Positions 26,452-35,512 of a stretch of DNA of 64,000 bases are shown one piece after another. Both the position numbers and the translations under genes were made by a program. The notes below the pieces were generated by a model. The model ran no database searches and was not told the origin of the DNA. It saw nothing but the letters and a program-made list of their open reading frames with translations. Source of the stretch: a virus. The stretch is taken from positions 1 through 64,000 of IMG/VR virus record IMGVR_UViG_3300023170_000011, one strand, 5' to 3'. Positions within the stretch are counted from its first letter, which is position 1, and every line of letters begins with the position of its first letter.

Positions 26452-27126
26452 ATGAGTGCAAATATAGGTGACAATTTAGAAATCTTCGGGGGTGGATCTA
26501 GTAAAGGTGGAACTGGATCAGGCACTCCTTTCGGCTATGGCGATAGTAACCCAGCATTAACGACAGGTCAGTCTGGTCCTTTTGATACTAGATATACGTT
26601 AATTGCTAACACTCCTGGGTCTATGAGAAGAGTAAATCTTACCTTCTCAAACTATAACGATCCACACGAGGTAAGGATATTTCAGACTTCGATGAATGTT
26701 ACCTATCAAGCAGATATAGATGAAAAATTAGATCTTTCTGAATATTTTCACCCTTTACAGTCATTTTCAGGATACCAGAGACAATCTTTTGTGATCTCCC
26801 CTGACACCTCTATTAATTTGGATCCTGGGGATTTTGACACTACTCTGGGTGAAGTAAGTCTTGTTATGGCAAGAGCTCATTATTATGCTGATGCTGAGGA
26901 AGACCAAAGACTTCTCTACTGGCATTATAACAGTGGATTAAGATACATTATGTCTGATATGATGATGCTTACAGGCCAAGTTAAACCTGATGCTTCCTGG
27001 AAGGGGTGGCAAACTCTGCCTGATATGGATGACCAGGTTGGATATACTGGGGCAGCTACTGGTGGATTTGTATTTTCAAATCCTACTGAATATCCGGTTA
27101 AACTTACAATATTAACAGCAAGCTAA
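26452..27126 (+). CDS. Virion protein, paralogue A of a tandem pair
   Basis: 224 residues. Gly/Ser-rich N-terminus (GGGSSKGGTGSGTPFG), then a beta-rich body, ending with YWHYNSGLRYI, MMLTGQ, a Trp-containing linker and GGFVFSNPTEYPVKLTILTAS-like strands. The last 80 residues align with those of the next gene product (LTGG, GW, GGITFSNPHTD, VKLEIIIA). No signal peptide. A small structural protein such as a head decoration or neck accessory is likely. Confidence 0.55.
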   Translation: MSANIGDNLEIFGGGSSKGGTGSGTPFGYGDSNPALTTGQSGPFDTRYTLIANTPGSMRRVNLTFSNYNDPHEVRIFQTSMNVTYQADIDEKLDLSEYFHPLQSFSGYQRQSFVISPDTSINLDPGDFDTTLGEVSLVMARAHYYADAEEDQRLLYWHYNSGLRYIMSDMMMLTGQVKPDASWKGWQTLPDMDDQVGYTGAATGGFVFSNPTEYPVKLTILTAS

Positions 27127-27671
27127 TGGCAACAAGACCTATTATATGTCCACCTCAGCCTATTGAGGGATTTCTTTTTAGAAAGGATAAGTTTGTTCTG
27201 GAGGAGGATTACAATATCACCAATTTTTTTGACTTTAGTGACTTACGGGATGAGGTAATTTCCTATTCAAGACTAAAAGTAACCCTTAAAAGGAATAAAA
27301 GTGTAAAGATAAGTCAAACTGACATTGGGGACTCTAACGGATTTGTTAAATGGATAGCAGTTAAGGTAAAGTACCCAGCTCCTAGAAATCCGATTCTTTA
27401 TGGATCCCAGACACCTATTATACCGGGAGTCCCAACTCCAACAAACGGTACCCCTCAAGTCAAGAAATACATCTATTGGACATATAGAGGAAATACATAT
27501 AATGTCGGGGAACTAATGATTCTAACTGGTGGAAAGTTAGGGTCAACAGATTCCGAAAAAACCGGATGGAACCTCAGTGAGGATTTCCTGCCGTATGAAG
27601 ACGGAGGAATTACGTTCAGCAACCCTCACACTGACATTGACGTAAAGCTTGAAATTATTATAGCAAGATAA
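27126..27671 (+). CDS. Virion protein, paralogue B of a tandem pair
   Basis: 181 residues, start overlapping the previous stop by one base. The C-terminal part (IYWTYRGNTYNVGELMILTG to GGITFSNPHTDIDVKLEI) parallels the upstream protein, while the N-terminal half differs (RPIICPPQPIEGFLFRKDKF, KRNKSVKISQTD). Probably duplicated from a shared beta-sandwich module and diverged. Role in the particle inferred only from the late position. Confidence 0.55.
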   Translation: MATRPIICPPQPIEGFLFRKDKFVLEEDYNITNFFDFSDLRDEVISYSRLKVTLKRNKSVKISQTDIGDSNGFVKWIAVKVKYPAPRNPILYGSQTPIIPGVPTPTNGTPQVKKYIYWTYRGNTYNVGELMILTGGKLGSTDSEKTGWNLSEDFLPYEDGGITFSNPHTDIDVKLEIIIAR

Positions 27672-27733
27672 GTTTTTCCAAAAAATATGATTTGGAAGAA
27701 TATATAATGGAAAAGTTTCAATATCACAGGTGT

Positions 27734-27742
27734 GATATATAG
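27734..27742 (+). promoter_or_regulatory. Late-promoter-like GATATATAG
   Basis: Begins 31 bases before the ATG at 27765, the usual spacing here. It overlaps the GTG at 27732, which argues against that GTG being the real start. A weaker AATATATAA box lies at 27699-27707. Confidence 0.65.
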
Positions 27743-27764
27743 AAAGCAAAAAAACACAAGTAGA

Positions 27765-30557
27765 ATGGACTTACTTAATCAATTAAAAACTCTTAGGGAA
27801 ACAACCACTAACCCTGAAGTTAGATCGATTTGCGAATCCCACATTAATAAAATACAAAATGGGGAATCTGTAAATGAATCCGCAATCCTTGAATCTGTTG
27901 ACCAGGTAGTAAAGGAAAGTGAAGGCGAAACCGCTGCAAATCCTATCGAAATGCTAAGACAGCAAGAAATAGAAAGATCTAAATCAGCAGCTCAAAAACT
28001 AATGGAATCTTGGGGTGGTATTGGATCTAATACCTCTAAAAATTCTGGATCTTATGTAGATGGTAAGAAAGATGATTCTGTTGAAGTTACTAATATTTCT
28101 GAGAGTCTTAAGGAGGTGGCAGAAAAGGATCCTTCAGCTAAAGCATTCATTGATTCACAGGCAGTTAATAATCTTGGTGTATACGAGTCTATTCTATCTT
28201 TGAAAGGCACTGGCATTTACGAGCATCCGAATGTAAAAATCCTTTGCGAGAAATTTACTCATCTTTTAAAGAACAATAATACCCCTGAATTTTTATTAGC
28301 TGAGGCATTTGTCCAGGAGCTACAAAACTTCAACTGGGATAACAAAGTAAAATCAGCAGTAGAGACAATTAAGGAAAACGTCGCTTCGCTAAGACCTGAG
28401 ATTGAGGTTTCAAAGGCTTTATATTCTATTGAAAAGAACGCTGGTGCTGATTTCTATTCTCCAGTAACAGAATCTCTGAATAAGTGGTTGATATCAGAGA
28501 ATAAGTCCGTTTCACTTTTGTCCAAAGAGATCTCGAGATGGTCTTTTAACCCGACGGTAAGAAATCTTGTTAATACGCTTTCTTTAATGGAATCCTCAGA
28601 GTCTAAGCTAAGTATACCGGTTAACAATGGTAATTCTTCTGTGAGGAAAGTTTATTCTCCAGTACACGTTTCTGGTGGTAAGACAGTATTTACTATTGGT
28701 AGTAATGTATTTGAAGGTAATTCTGAGGGAATCAAGAGACTCTCGAATGTTGAATACTCTGCTCTGCCAGAGTCATTTAAAACTTTGTTAGGGTCATTTT
28801 ACTCTCCGATGGTTAAAATTAACGAAAGTGGACTAAGTTTCTATGTTGGAAACAGCAGCTTCAAGATTGTGGAAGAGTCTGACTCTGTATCAATCTATTC
28901 TAAAGAGAATAAGATTAACTTTAGTGACACAACTCAATTGGCAAAGCAGATAGCATTAGAAATATCTGGAAGCTTGGGAGTTAATGAGTCGAAAGCAGTT
29001 TCTGACATCATTAATCTTTATGAAAACTTCTCAAATGTTGTTGAGCTTGATTTTGCTAAAAGGTTAGAATCTAAAGTTTTCGAAGGTGTATCAGTAAACT
29101 TGATTAAATGGAACTCAAACCTTTATCTTAACAGGATCAACGAAGGAATGAACGAGAATTCTTTATTCCAAGTAAATGGTACGCAAGCTACTTCAATGGT
29201 TAAGGATCTTATGAAATATGATATTTCTGAAGGATTAACTGAATTCTTGGACGGTGAGAATAGAATTAAGTCAATTATGCTTAATGATAGAAAGCAAATT
29301 ATTGACAATATCGCTATTGTAGAAAATGAGATCAATAAGATCTCACAAGCAATGGCTACCAACCCACTTTACGAAAACTCTAAGGAAATGGCAAGAGCCA
29401 AGCATATGCTTGAGCAGGAGCTATCTTCGCTTAGGAAAAAATGGTCGGCTGTTAACGAGGAGATCGAAAAAATAGAATCTTCTTCTGTTGAAATGGAGGA
29501 TTTAAACGAGGATCAAAAATTCACCGTTGGTGATTACGTAAAGGTAAAGGAGTCCGGAAATACAGGAAAGATTATTTCTATGGATAGTACGTCAGGTTCT
29601 TACACTGTACTAATGGATAACGGAAGAACCGGTGATTTCAGAATGGATGAAATCGTTGACATTGAGGAAGCTCTAAAATCTGCTGGTGAAGAAAATCAGG
29701 AAGCTGATGAAACTCAAGAGGAGGTTAAAGAGAACGAAACACCGATAGAAACTGCTGAAGAAAATACAGAGGATGCTTTGGAAGAGTCTTCTCAGGATAT
29801 GGCAGTAGCTCCGGAGAACAAAACAGCATCTGAAAAGGATAAAACTCCAGCTTCTACACTAAAGGCAAATACTTCTGAAGCACCTGCAGCTAAGGATCAA
29901 GATGAAGCTGGTAAAAAAGATATCGAGAAAGAAGACCACGCTAATTTAGAAGAAGCTCCTGAAGGAAGCGAAAAGGAAACTGATTATAGCGTTAAGCTTA
30001 AGGATTCTTTGGTTGATAAGATTGGGTATAACGTAAATGAAAATACAGAGGAAGTGGAGTCATCAGATAACGAAATGGCTACAGCTCCTTCCGAAGGAAA
30101 TTCGGAGTTGTCTGAAAGAGATGTTGAAAACACAGATCAGCAATTAGCAGAAGCACCGGGTGGAAGATCTCATGCGGATTATGAGGTAAAATCAGTTAAA
30201 GCTGAAGAGTCAAATCCTGACATGGTAAAAACAGACTCAGACATGGCATCTGCTCCTGGAGATGGTACTGACAAGGAATTACATCACGAAGTTGGCGATG
30301 AGATGGGATATAACCTTGATGAGGCTGATGATATGGAAAAAACAGATCAGCAATTATCAGTTGCCCCTGGTGGTGAGCACAAAGCAGAATATGATGTTGA
30401 AGTTGCCAAGGCAGAAAAAGCAGCAGCCGATATCATGAAAACTAACCAGGAATTAGCAGAAGCACCAGCAGCTGGTACTGAAGCAGAAACTGATTTAGAA
30501 GTTAACCCAGAAATGGGATATAACATTGACGAAAGCGAGGAGTCAAAAAAAAACTAA
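27765..30557 (+). CDS. Large internal head protein candidate with KOW-like domain and acidic repeats; -1 frameshift donor
   Basis: 930 residues from ATG 27765, preferred over GTG 27732 because the promoter box covers the GTG. Starts MDLLNQLKTLRETT. The body is helical and rich in NES/NEG motifs (SVNESAILES, VKINESGLSF, GVNESKAVSD), which look like prohead-protease sites. A KOW/SH3-like segment lies at about 585-640 (FTVGDYVKVKESGNTGKI). The last 250 residues are acidic with imperfect repeats built on QQLAEAPGG, MASAPGDG and QLSVAPGG. The frame ends in A9-CTAA. The -1 frame continues with another repeat unit. Function unknown; packaged or scaffold-type role inferred. Confidence 0.7.
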   Translation: MDLLNQLKTLRETTTNPEVRSICESHINKIQNGESVNESAILESVDQVVKESEGETAANPIEMLRQQEIERSKSAAQKLMESWGGIGSNTSKNSGSYVDGKKDDSVEVTNISESLKEVAEKDPSAKAFIDSQAVNNLGVYESILSLKGTGIYEHPNVKILCEKFTHLLKNNNTPEFLLAEAFVQELQNFNWDNKVKSAVETIKENVASLRPEIEVSKALYSIEKNAGADFYSPVTESLNKWLISENKSVSLLSKEISRWSFNPTVRNLVNTLSLMESSESKLSIPVNNGNSSVRKVYSPVHVSGGKTVFTIGSNVFEGNSEGIKRLSNVEYSALPESFKTLLGSFYSPMVKINESGLSFYVGNSSFKIVEESDSVSIYSKENKINFSDTTQLAKQIALEISGSLGVNESKAVSDIINLYENFSNVVELDFAKRLESKVFEGVSVNLIKWNSNLYLNRINEGMNENSLFQVNGTQATSMVKDLMKYDISEGLTEFLDGENRIKSIMLNDRKQIIDNIAIVENEINKISQAMATNPLYENSKEMARAKHMLEQELSSLRKKWSAVNEEIEKIESSSVEMEDLNEDQKFTVGDYVKVKESGNTGKIISMDSTSGSYTVLMDNGRTGDFRMDEIVDIEEALKSAGEENQEADETQEEVKENETPIETAEENTEDALEESSQDMAVAPENKTASEKDKTPASTLKANTSEAPAAKDQDEAGKKDIEKEDHANLEEAPEGSEKETDYSVKLKDSLVDKIGYNVNENTEEVESSDNEMATAPSEGNSELSERDVENTDQQLAEAPGGRSHADYEVKSVKAEESNPDMVKTDSDMASAPGDGTDKELHHEVGDEMGYNLDEADDMEKTDQQLSVAPGGEHKAEYDVEVAKAEKAAADIMKTNQELAEAPAAGTEAETDLEVNPEMGYNIDESEESKKN

Positions 30558-30733
30558 GAAAAATACTTAGTAAAGTTTGGTCTTTTGCTCCTACGGGAGA
30601 GGAGCAATCTGAATCTCCAGAGCCTTTCGTCGATAATATCGAAGATAAAATGAGCGTCGCCCCAGATGGAAAGGAACCTACTGGGGACACGCTCATTTCT
30701 TCTGAAGATGGTACCGAAGAGGATAAGGCTTAG
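30554..30733 (+). CDS. -1 frame extension of the acidic-repeat protein
   Basis: The upstream frame reads TCA AAA AAA AAC TAA; an A-AAA-AAC slippery heptamer lies at 30548-30554 inside an A9 run (30545-30553). A -1 slip gives CTA AGA AAA and 59 more residues ending at TAG 30731-30733. The added segment contains DKMSVAPDGKEPTGD, which matches the APxG repeats of the main protein. This supports real coding across the junction. Alternatives are a sequencing indel in the A9 run or polymerase slippage. No gene other than this fills 30558-30784. Confidence 0.6.
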   Translation, partial: LRKILSKVWSFAPTGEEQSESPEPFVDNIEDKMSVAPDGKEPTGDTLISSEDGTEEDKA

Positions 30734-30784
30734 GTCGAAACTAACCTCGAGGTTTAAACTAAAAATAATATAAGTATAAAGGTT

Positions 30785-31144
30785 ATGGCAAAGGCTTATG
30801 TAAGGAATAAAGATCTGATGGCTGCAGTATTGGAGTCAAAGGAAAAAGGTGAACTCACACCTGAGACTATAGAGATGTTTGGCCTAATGGTTCAAGGTAT
30901 ATCTAAGAAGATGGCTTACCGGGATCCTGATGATAAAGCAGACTGTATGGCTTTTGCTATGGAGGACCTTTGCAAATATTGGAATAGGTTCAATCCAGAA
31001 AAATCTAATAACCCCTTTGCATACTTTACACAGATAGCTAAAAATGGTTTTGCTAAAGGATGGAAAAAAATACATCCACCAAAAGCTCCAAAAACTATTC
31101 CTTTTTCATACATAACCGGAGATGACAATACGTATAATGTGTAG
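30785..31144 (+). CDS. Late transcription sigma factor (gp55-like), short form
   Basis: 119 residues against 185 in T4 gp55. It follows the gp55 pattern from its start: YVRNKDLMAAVLESKEKGEL, FGLMVQGISKKMAYRD, then the region-2-like core CMAFAMEDLCKYWNRFNPEK and NPFAYFTQIAKNGFAKGWKK. T4 gp55 directs RNA polymerase to TATAAATA late promoters. The C-terminal part that in T4 carries the sliding-clamp-binding tail is missing here. It sits directly upstream of the gp4-like gene. It probably reads the GATATATA(A/G) boxes of this window. Confidence 0.78.
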   Translation: MAKAYVRNKDLMAAVLESKEKGELTPETIEMFGLMVQGISKKMAYRDPDDKADCMAFAMEDLCKYWNRFNPEKSNNPFAYFTQIAKNGFAKGWKKIHPPKAPKTIPFSYITGDDNTYNV

Positions 31145-31146
31145 AA

Positions 31147-31632
31147 ATGCCGGATATAAAAAAAATAAAACCCAACGGGGATTATAAGTCTGGACTATAT
31201 GTAGCTCAAAACCCAGACAAATATATCGGCGACGTTCATAACATAATATGTAGATCCTCGTGGGAATTTAGATTTTGTCGCTATTGTGACAATAATGAAA
31301 AAATCCTTAAATGGAGTTCTGAACCTATATCAATTCCTTATTACAATCCATTAGATAAGAAAGAGCATCAGTATAATGTGGATTTTTATATGCAGGTCCT
31401 TAAAGATGATGGACAAACACAGGATTGGATAATAGAGGTAAAGCCAGAAAAGCACTTTAAGAGACCGATTCTAGAGGGAAATAGCACACTCAAAAAGCTT
31501 AAGTCTTATAATCACAAGATGCAAATATGGATTACCAACCAAGCAAAATTTAAAGCGGCTCAGAGATGGGCAGATGCTAGAGGCTATAAATTCGGCGTGG
31601 TTGATGAGAATTTTTTATTTAAGAGCAAGTGA
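31147..31632 (+). CDS. Head completion nuclease (gp4/gp50-like)
   Basis: 161 residues, close to T4 gp4 (150). The start KSGLYVAQNPDKYIGDV and CRSSWEFRFCRYCDNN are typical, with nuclease residues Glu40, Asp79 in YNVDFYM and Glu97-x-Lys99 in IIEVKPEKH. This is the TnsA-like PD-(D/E)XK fold of head completion proteins, thought to trim DNA at the portal before tail joining. Two bases after the gp55-like stop; its own end overlaps the next gene. Confidence 0.88.
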   Translation: MPDIKKIKPNGDYKSGLYVAQNPDKYIGDVHNIICRSSWEFRFCRYCDNNEKILKWSSEPISIPYYNPLDKKEHQYNVDFYMQVLKDDGQTQDWIIEVKPEKHFKRPILEGNSTLKKLKSYNHKMQIWITNQAKFKAAQRWADARGYKFGVVDENFLFKSK

Positions 31633-32234
31633 AATCCTTTGAAGAGCAGATAAAGGATTTGAGGGATGGATCTAGTTCGGTCTCTCAGGTTTCGACCGAT
31701 TCAAACAGATACTTTTTTGGTAAGTATGGCCCAGGCGGTGATGGTGGTAATATGAAATTTGATGGAAATTTTATACCTGGGAAAATTTATTCAGCTTCAT
31801 ATAAAACCAAGACAATGGTTTCTGAAAAACATCCATTCATAGATAGGTCTCCAATATTCATGTTTGTAAAGAAGGAAAGACATAACGGTTCTGATATTCT
31901 GATTTCTCTAGATCTTAATGTTATTCCTCCCGACTATAGAGGGAACATTTTATTCAAATTATGGGAACAGTACTTTCCCCTATTTAAGGAAAATTCCCAG
32001 CTTCCTTACTCCTCTCAAGCTCCGGTAAGAAATATTACTCAATCTTTTGACAGGCTCCTAAGCGGGACTGGGTGGAAAACATCTTTAACGGGCTTTAAGA
32101 GGGATTTTATAGCAGAAGTGAGCGTTGTAGATTATGAGGATTGGGTCAGAATCCCATATATTTCCGATTTTAGGATAGAGGGTCAATCTACCAGTGGGAT
32201 ATATAATGATTATAGATCGAAATTAAATGCTTAG
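31629..32234 (+). CDS. Virion assembly protein of unknown function
   Basis: 201 residues, GTG start overlapping the gp4-like stop (GTGA). Contains GKIYSASYKTKTMVSEKHPF, MFVKKERHNGSDILISLDLN, and PPDYRGNILFKLWEQYF. The mixed alpha/beta look and its place between head completion nuclease and portal suggest a connector or baseplate protein. T4 has gp53 near this point but I do not see its signature. The 3' end carries a late promoter box for the portal gene. Confidence 0.6.
   Translation: MKSFEEQIKDLRDGSSSVSQVSTDSNRYFFGKYGPGGDGGNMKFDGNFIPGKIYSASYKTKTMVSEKHPFIDRSPIFMFVKKERHNGSDILISLDLNVIPPDYRGNILFKLWEQYFPLFKENSQLPYSSQAPVRNITQSFDRLLSGTGWKTSLTGFKRDFIAEVSVVDYEDWVRIPYISDFRIEGQSTSGIYNDYRSKLNA
32198..32206 (+). 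promoter_or_regulatory. Late-promoter-like GATATATAA inside coding end
   Basis: Consensus box within the last codons of the upstream gene (encoding GIYND), 71 bases before the first portal ATG. The longer leader and coding constraint make it less certain than intergenic copies. Confidence 0.45.
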
Positions 32235-32268
32235 TCTCTAATACAAAAACTAGATCATATTACTATAA

Positions 32269-33879
32269 ATGGCCGGATTTAACGAAAATCAAGAAGGAAG
32301 CCCAATATTCCAGAGAATACGAGAGTCTGTAAAGTCTCTTAGTAACTTTGGTATGAGATATGGTGATATGGTGATTAAGAACTCGCAAGCTATCGGGTCG
32401 ATAGAAGCTGAGTTCATGAAAAAGCAAGCTATTGACGATGAAAGCTTGCTTTATTCTTTAGGAAGGCAAGACACTACAACCAGGCAGTTTATTAGTTATT
32501 ATGATAAAGATTATGCTGGTAAAAGGGATTATCTAAGAAAGTTTGCTTTAAATCCTGAAATTGAGTACATCCTGGATACCGTTTGTGATGAAGCTATAAC
32601 TTTCGATCCCCAAAACTTCTTCGCACATCCTGCATTCCTAAACTTAACTGACGTAAAGGACAAAGTAAAGGATAGAATCGACGAAAACTTTAAAAAGCTG
32701 TACGACATGTTCGGCTTTACTGATGATATAAGTGCTTGGCAATACTTCAGGCAATTGATGGTTGATGGATTCCTTGCCTTTGAGATTGTATATAATGACA
32801 AGGGTAAGGAGATAATAGGATTTAAGGAATTAGATGCTACAACTCTAATGCCTTCTGTTGAAAAACAGCCAGACGGAACATATCTAAATGTTTGGTATCA
32901 GTATCCTAATGATATTAACAAGAGAAGGATGCTCTATGATTCTCAGGTTATTTATATTTCTTTTGCCAAAGGTAATACAGTTTCTCGGGTTAGTTATGTT
33001 GAAAGACTTATTAGGCCTTACAACATTCTAAGAATTATAGAATACACCAGGGTTATTTGGTCTGTAATGAACGCATCTTTTAGAATGAAGATGACGGTAC
33101 CAATTGGATCGAGGTCACCTCAAAAGTCAATGCAGACCTTAGGTGAATTGATGAGTATCTACAAAGAAGATATTAGGTTTAATGATGAGAGCGGGGAATT
33201 AACTGTAGATGGTAGACCTAAAATACAGTTCTACAAAAATTACCTTATGCCTTCTGGTGTAAATGGTACTCCAACTATAGAGCCTATAAATAATGCTGGA
33301 CCAAACCTTAACGACCCTCAACCGCTTGCTTACTTTTATGACAAGCTGGTTCAAGAATCGAAGGTTCCTTTTTCTAGATTCCAGGGTCCTGACGGCGGAT
33401 CGATTGGAAATTATTCAAATGGCGCTGAAGGACTTGATAAGGAAGAAATAAGATTTGCCAAGTTTATTACTAGGCTTAGATCTATTTTCCAAGATGTCCT
33501 TGTTAAGCCACTTTGGATACAGATGTGTAAAGACTTCCCCGAGCTGGAGAAGGATTATTTGTTCAAGAGTCAGTTGGGCTTGGAATTTGTTTCTGATAAT
33601 CCGTTTAGGATAAACCAGGAGATAGAAACCATGCTTAAAAAGAAGGAGCAAATAGATGGCATGTACACTTTAACCGACGACTCCGGTGAGCCCTTCTTCT
33701 CTTTAGCTTATTTAATTGAATCCCATCTGGGTATGAATGCTGATGATATTAAAGGTAATAAGGAGGCGATTCAAAAAAGGAAGGAAGAAGAAGCTAAAAA
33801 GGCTGAAGAAGAAAAGGATGAAGATGAAGCACAGGAACCCGCAGAGGAATCAACGGAGGAAGCCCCTCCTCAAGAATAA
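32269..33879 (+). CDS. Portal protein, copy 1 (gp20-like)
   Basis: 536 residues (T4 gp20: 524). Typical T4-portal segments are visible: FGMRYGDMVIKNSQAIGSIE, YYDKDYAGKRDYLRKFALNP, AWQYFRQLMVDGFLAFEIVY, VIYISFAKGN, SYVERLIRPYNILRIIE and FITRLRSIFQDVLVKPLW. The portal is the dodecameric channel at the capsid vertex through which DNA enters and leaves. The C-terminus is a Lys/Glu-rich tail. A full-length paralogue follows after 10 bases. Confidence 0.92.
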   Translation: MAGFNENQEGSPIFQRIRESVKSLSNFGMRYGDMVIKNSQAIGSIEAEFMKKQAIDDESLLYSLGRQDTTTRQFISYYDKDYAGKRDYLRKFALNPEIEYILDTVCDEAITFDPQNFFAHPAFLNLTDVKDKVKDRIDENFKKLYDMFGFTDDISAWQYFRQLMVDGFLAFEIVYNDKGKEIIGFKELDATTLMPSVEKQPDGTYLNVWYQYPNDINKRRMLYDSQVIYISFAKGNTVSRVSYVERLIRPYNILRIIEYTRVIWSVMNASFRMKMTVPIGSRSPQKSMQTLGELMSIYKEDIRFNDESGELTVDGRPKIQFYKNYLMPSGVNGTPTIEPINNAGPNLNDPQPLAYFYDKLVQESKVPFSRFQGPDGGSIGNYSNGAEGLDKEEIRFAKFITRLRSIFQDVLVKPLWIQMCKDFPELEKDYLFKSQLGLEFVSDNPFRINQEIETMLKKKEQIDGMYTLTDDSGEPFFSLAYLIESHLGMNADDIKGNKEAIQKRKEEEAKKAEEEKDEDEAQEPAEESTEEAPPQE

Positions 33880-33889
33880 GTAATAAAGG

Positions 33890-35485
33890 ATGGCAGGATT
33901 TTTAGATTACGTAGCAGAAAGATCTTTCCTTGGGAATCTTTATAAGAATTTATCCAAGGTGGGGAGATTTGGTATGGAGTACGAAGACATGGTTATTCGT
34001 AACTCCCAAGCTATTGGTGCTACAGAATCTAATTTCTTTAATGAGCAAGGTACAGGATTCACTGAGAATAATGCTTTTTATTGGACTCTTGGTTATCAAG
34101 ATACTAAGGTAAGAAAGTATATAGCATATTTCGATAAGGACTATTTAGGCAAAAGAGACTTCCTTAGGAAATTTTCCCTTAACGGCGAAATTGATTTTAT
34201 CTTAGATACACTTACAGACGATGCTATAAATTATGATGACAAGAATTTTATTGGGTATCCATCTCTTTCTAATATAGACCTAAAGCCTAATATTATAGAT
34301 AAACTAGACGAAAACTATAGAAACATGTATATGCTTTTTGGTTTTCAACAGGGAATACTAGCTTGGCAATATTTTAAGCAATTTCTTATAGATGGATTTC
34401 TTGCTTTTGAAATCGTATATTCCACCGACGGTAAAAAAATAGTTGGTTTTAAAGAGCTAGACCCTACTTCATTGCAACCTGCTACACAACCTCAACCAAA
34501 TGGTGAGTATCAACAAATATGGATTCAGTATCCTGGTGATAGCAAGATGACCAGAAATCTTAAAAGCGAGCAGGTTATCTATATTTCTTACGCAAAGGGT
34601 AATACTATATCTAGGGTAAGCTATGTAGAACGTTTAATTAGATCCTATAATATTCTAAGAATCATGGAAAACACCAGGGTTATATGGAATGTTATGAATG
34701 CATCATACAGACTAAAATTTGTAATTCCTGTGGGTTCCCAATCTCAACAAAAGGCAATGCAGACATTGGGACAGCTTATGTCTATTTACAAGGAAGAAAT
34801 GGAAATAAACGATTCTTCGGGTGAACTCACTGTAAATGGTAGACCGAAGGTTCAATTCTATAAGAACTACTTATTTCCGGAAAAAGATGGGCAATCTCCC
34901 CAAATTGAAACATTAGATCCTAATGGTCCTGATTTCAATGTAATGGATAACGTAATTTATTTCTACAATAAGCTTAAACAGGATTCAAAGATACCATATG
35001 CAAGGTTTGCTTTCAGAAACGGAACTCCTGCTAATTATCAAATTAGCATCGACCAATTGGAAAGGGATGAGATTAGATTTGAGAAATTCCTAACAAGGCT
35101 CAGATCTATTTTCCAAGAAATATTGGTGAAACCCTTGTATATACAAATGTGTCTTGATTTTCCTGAATTATCTAAGGACAGATCTTTTAAATCAAATTTA
35201 GGCCTAACTTATGTTAGGGAGAATCTTTTTGAAGAATTTATACAGCTTCAGAATTATACTAAGAGAGCACAGTTTGTAAATGATCTTGGTGAGATGAAGC
35301 AGAAGATTGGTGAAGAGGAAGAACCTTATTTTGATAAGAATTTCCTAATAAAGAGGTATCTTGGACTTACGATGGACGAGTATAAGAAAAACGAGAAGTA
35401 TAAGGAGATGGAGCAGAAAAAGGCCGAGGAAAAGGCTAAGGAAGCTGGAGGTGAGGAGGAATCTTCAGATAGTTTCACACTATAA
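33890..35485 (+). CDS. Portal protein, copy 2 (gp20-like)
   Basis: 531 residues, colinear with copy 1 over its whole length: FGMEYEDMVIRNSQAIGATE, YFDKDYLGKRDFLRKFSLNG, AWQYFKQFLIDGFLAFEIVY, VIYISYAKGN, SYVERLIRSYNILRIME and FLTRLRSIFQEILVKPLY. All core elements are kept, so both look functional. Differences concentrate in the loop after NYLFPEKDGQ and in the C-terminal tail. Phages normally need one portal type; a mixed ring or two particle states are possible explanations. Confidence 0.92.
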   Translation: MAGFLDYVAERSFLGNLYKNLSKVGRFGMEYEDMVIRNSQAIGATESNFFNEQGTGFTENNAFYWTLGYQDTKVRKYIAYFDKDYLGKRDFLRKFSLNGEIDFILDTLTDDAINYDDKNFIGYPSLSNIDLKPNIIDKLDENYRNMYMLFGFQQGILAWQYFKQFLIDGFLAFEIVYSTDGKKIVGFKELDPTSLQPATQPQPNGEYQQIWIQYPGDSKMTRNLKSEQVIYISYAKGNTISRVSYVERLIRSYNILRIMENTRVIWNVMNASYRLKFVIPVGSQSQQKAMQTLGQLMSIYKEEMEINDSSGELTVNGRPKVQFYKNYLFPEKDGQSPQIETLDPNGPDFNVMDNVIYFYNKLKQDSKIPYARFAFRNGTPANYQISIDQLERDEIRFEKFLTRLRSIFQEILVKPLYIQMCLDFPELSKDRSFKSNLGLTYVRENLFEEFIQLQNYTKRAQFVNDLGEMKQKIGEEEEPYFDKNFLIKRYLGLTMDEYKKNEKYKEMEQKKAEEKAKEAGGEEESSDSFTL

Positions 35486-35512
35486 ATAAGTAAGGTTCTT
35501 AAATCAATTTTT

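Noticed and set aside
27732-27764. GTG at 27732 as start of the large acidic-repeat protein
   Set aside because: The late promoter box GATATATAG covers it, so the transcript would begin downstream; ATG 27765 fits the usual spacing.
35481-35488. Perfect T4 late box TATAAATA before the heptose kinase gene
   Set aside because: It overlaps the portal stop codon (CTATAAATAAG) and lacks the leading G-A of the local motif; left as a possibility, not annotated.
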